Part shown: positions 46,787 through 48,544 of the stretch, piece after piece
Position numbering within the stretch: the first letter of the stretch is position 1
Layout: each line of letters starts with the position of its first letter
Notes under the pieces: generated by a model
What the model saw: only the letters and a program-made list of their open reading frames with translations
Told to the model about the DNA's origin: nothing
The model's database searches: none
NCBI RefSeq assembly: GCF_023895975.1
Contig: NZ_JALBWM010000026.1
Location: forward strand, 1 to 48,544
Source of the DNA: Microbulbifer okhotskensis
Lineage (GTDB): Bacteria > Pseudomonadota > Gammaproteobacteria > Pseudomonadales > Cellvibrionaceae
Length of the DNA stretch: 48,544 nucleotides
Reading direction: 5' to 3'
Position numbers and translations under genes: made by a program

Positions 46787-48292
46787 ATGCTCTGGCTCTG
46801 TATTCAATTCCCCAAACTCCCGCTGGAAGTGCTAACCCGCGCACAACCCCAGGGGGGAGAAACTGCGCCCCAAGCTGTCGTTGAAAAGCAATTAATCGTA
46901 GAAAGCGACCCCGCTGCAAGCCAGCGTGGCGTTGAAACCGGGCTCAGTATCGCCACCGCCTGCGCCCTTTGTGCAGACTTGCGACTATTAGCGCGAGACC
47001 CACAGCGGGAGCAACAGCAGCTGCAACAATTGGCCCAATGGGGCTACAGCTTCACACCTGTCGTTTCACCTCAGACGGTGGGGCCTATGAACAACGGAGA
47101 AAGCACTCCGGCCCATCTTTACCTGGAGTTGAGCGGCTGCCTGAAAGCCAACGGTGGGCTCAGAGCACTGATAGATCAACTGAATAACGAACTTGAGCAT
47201 ATGGGGGTCGACAGCATTATGGGTCTTGGCCACAACCCCAGCGCTGCACGCCTGCTGAGCCAACTCCCGGAGCACCGCCAATGGCTTGCGCAGACACACA
47301 CAGCGCCAGCCCCTCAGCAATGGAAACAGTGGATCAGCTTTACCCCGAGCAAACTGCTCGACTGCGACCATAAAACCCTTGCCAAGCTCTACACTTGCGG
47401 TATCAAAAGAGTCAGCCAGTTGCTCGCTATCCCCTTATCGGAAGTCGGCGCCCGCTTTGGCCGCCCCTTTGTAGACTACCTCGCGCGGCTCAATGGCAGC
47501 CGCCAGGACCCCGTCTCCAGCTATCAGCCACCCGCCCAATTCCACAGCGAATTATTTTCTCCCAGCCCCCTGGATAACAGCGAACAATTGTTATTCCCAA
47601 TGGGGCGCTTGTTGAGAGAGCTTTGCGCACAACTACAACGGCGTCAGCTCTACACTCAACGACTCCAATGGCAATTGAACTTTGGCCAGAATAAAACCCA
47701 GGCGATAACCGTAGAAATATCGACTCCACAACTGGAATCCCAGCGCCTGCTTGTCCTGACAAAACTCCAGTTGGAACGATTAACACTGGATCAGCCAGTA
47801 CAATCCGTGTGTTTAAGTTGCGATCACTTGATGACATTGGAGCAAGGCTTATTGGATGAGGATTTATTGGGTGAAGGCAGCCAGATTCAGCGCAAACAAC
47901 AACTGATAAACAAACTAAAAGCCCGCCTTGGTCATCAGGCTGTCTCCGGGGTTGCGCTAAAGGAAAGTTACTTACCGGAACAAGCCTGGCAAAGTGCAAA
48001 CGCCCTGCTAATACAAAGCAATTCCAATGGCCGGAAAATAAAACCCATTAAAGCTCTGCGCCCCAATTGGCTGCTGTCTCGCCCTAGCAAATTGGACAGC
48101 AGTGAGCACAAGTTATTTTATCGAGGGGAACTCCAACTGTTACAAGGCCCGGAACGCATCGACGGCTACTGGTGGCAACACGGCCGCCACGGACGAGATT
48201 ACTATATTGCAAAAAATAAGAGGGGTGAGCTCTACTGGGTTTTTCAGGACCTTACCTCAGAAGAGTGGTTTTTACAGGGTATTTATAGCTAG
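46787..48292 (+). CDS. imuB: ImuB, inactive Y-family polymerase-like protein
   Basis: A 501-aa protein of the DinB/Y-family type. It begins MLWLCIQFPKLPLEVL, where true Y polymerases have an acidic Asp motif, and the catalytic acidic pair (usually SxDE) is not present around ELSGCLKANGGL, so it is not expected to polymerise. ImuB acts as a hub that links DnaE2 to the beta clamp. The C-terminal half contains the little-finger-like region, SRPSKLDSSEHKLFYRG and a YWWQHGRHGRDYYIAK segment. The ATG at 46787 is chosen for the GGAG eight bases upstream; a GTG at 46775 is also in frame. dnaE2 does not follow. Confidence 0.9.
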   Translation: MLWLCIQFPKLPLEVLTRAQPQGGETAPQAVVEKQLIVESDPAASQRGVETGLSIATACALCADLRLLARDPQREQQQLQQLAQWGYSFTPVVSPQTVGPMNNGESTPAHLYLELSGCLKANGGLRALIDQLNNELEHMGVDSIMGLGHNPSAARLLSQLPEHRQWLAQTHTAPAPQQWKQWISFTPSKLLDCDHKTLAKLYTCGIKRVSQLLAIPLSEVGARFGRPFVDYLARLNGSRQDPVSSYQPPAQFHSELFSPSPLDNSEQLLFPMGRLLRELCAQLQRRQLYTQRLQWQLNFGQNKTQAITVEISTPQLESQRLLVLTKLQLERLTLDQPVQSVCLSCDHLMTLEQGLLDEDLLGEGSQIQRKQQLINKLKARLGHQAVSGVALKESYLPEQAWQSANALLIQSNSNGRKIKPIKALRPNWLLSRPSKLDSSEHKLFYRGELQLLQGPERIDGYWWQHGRHGRDYYIAKNKRGELYWVFQDLTSEEWFLQGIYS

Positions 48293-48312
48293 TTTTTAGC
48301 GTTGGATTCTGG

Positions 48313-48332
48313 ATACCGGCTTTCGCCGGTAT
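48313..48332 (+). terminator. Hairpin after imuB
   Basis: ATACCGGC pairs with GCCGGTAT around TTTC, within the common repeat-like sequence GGATACCGGCTTTCGCCGGT. Similar hairpins are frequent intergenic elements in Proteobacteria. It lacks a T run, so terminator activity is uncertain. It lies 20 bases past the imuB stop. Confidence 0.5.
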
Positions 48333-48430
48333 GACGATAGGAAGTTGAAGGACCCGTCAAGTCATAGTCTATTTCTGCTTCAAACTTATTCACTGTGGAA
48401 ACAGGCAAATAGTTTAACTTATTCCCCCCC

Positions 48431-48451
48431 CAGGGCTGTCCCATATAAATC
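48431..48451 (-). repeat. Terminal inverted repeat of IS (right copy)
   Basis: The 21 bases are the exact inverse of 84-104. The repeat begins CAGGGC at the outer edge, preceded by a run of C. Confidence 0.75.
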
Positions 48452-48454
48452 AGC

Positions 48455-48544
48455 TTAAATGGTGACTGTAATTATCTTGTCTAAAGTTTCACTATCCCAG
48501 CCGGCTTTTTTCCGAAGCCTTTTAATGCTCATATCTTTTCTAAA
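48455..48544 (-). CDS. Transposase C-terminal fragment
   Basis: 29 codons and a TAA at 48455-48457, open to the window edge. The peptide (FRKDMSIKRLRKKAGWDSE and on to DKIITVTI) is basic and has the RxKRxxAxW pattern I associate with the C-termini of ISAs1/H-repeat transposases. The family is a guess, because too little sequence is present. Confidence 0.45.
   Translation of the reverse strand, partial: FRKDMSIKRLRKKAGWDSETLDKIITVTI

Larger units (their letters stand above)
48431..48544 (-). mobile_element. Partial insertion sequence, transposase-end side
   Basis: The outer edge is 48431, where a 21-base terminal repeat identical (inverted) to 84-104 begins. Just inside it, on the minus strand, lies the C-terminus and stop of a transposase frame. 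The left copy shows the transposase start, so the two copies are in the same orientation and each lies across a window edge. It sits 138 bases past the imuB stop. The rest of 48333-48430 has no gene I can support. Confidence 0.6.

Overview
The window is a 48.5 kb piece of bacterial chromosome, most probably from a marine gammaproteobacterium. The evidence is the order sdhCDAB-sucAB-lpd-sucCD divergent from gltA, an 'E. coli-length' SucC (388 aa), a single-chain PurL of about 1290 aa, a Pseudomonas-like Dcd, an imuA-imuB cassette with a LexA box, and MltF. A Cellvibrionales/Microbulbifer-like host is my guess and cannot be proven from the sequence alone. I see no tRNA, rRNA, CRISPR array or prophage.

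Layout. 1-104 is one end of an insertion sequence (IS). 283-6055 (minus) holds a patatin-like lipase, a lipoprotein S9A oligopeptidase, a DUF1737 protein and a DASS/SLC13 anion transporter. 6474-8536 (plus) holds an outer-membrane barrel gene broken by two in-frame stops, an orphan SLATT-domain membrane protein and a SpoU-type RNA methyltransferase. 8544-14450 (minus) holds an aldo/keto reductase, a TfoX-N protein and purL, with two copies of a dispersed repeat between them. mltF (plus) follows. 16352-21826 (minus) is a compact operon, mtnP-arsS-TVP38-FAD oxidoreductase-two glycosyltransferases, which looks like an arsenosugar-type biosynthesis pathway. 22071-24038 (plus) is DUF2239-MATE.

24242-37204 is the central TCA block: gltA reads right, and sdhCDAB then sucAB-lpdA-sucCD read left. 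It encodes citrate synthase, succinate dehydrogenase, 2-oxoglutarate dehydrogenase with its E3 subunit, and succinyl-CoA synthetase. 37639-38175 is a hemerythrin-like protein.

38733-42674 (plus) is the most unusual region. Three tightly linked genes encode a NirB-like flavoprotein fused to a BFD-type [2Fe-2S] domain and a five-helix membrane domain with two H-x13-H helices, then a periplasmic cytochrome with 11 candidate c-heme sites, then a Tll0287-like mono-heme lipoprotein. Together they look like a self-contained electron conduit from NAD(P)H to the periplasm.

42699-48292 holds small proteins (DUF3820, glycine zipper, a Cys-containing 61-mer), an HI0933-type flavoprotein, dcd, and the SOS-controlled imuA-imuB pair. 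dnaE2 does not follow imuB. 48431-48544 is the end of a second copy of what appears to be the same IS, in the same orientation as the left-hand copy, so the window is the interval between two IS copies.
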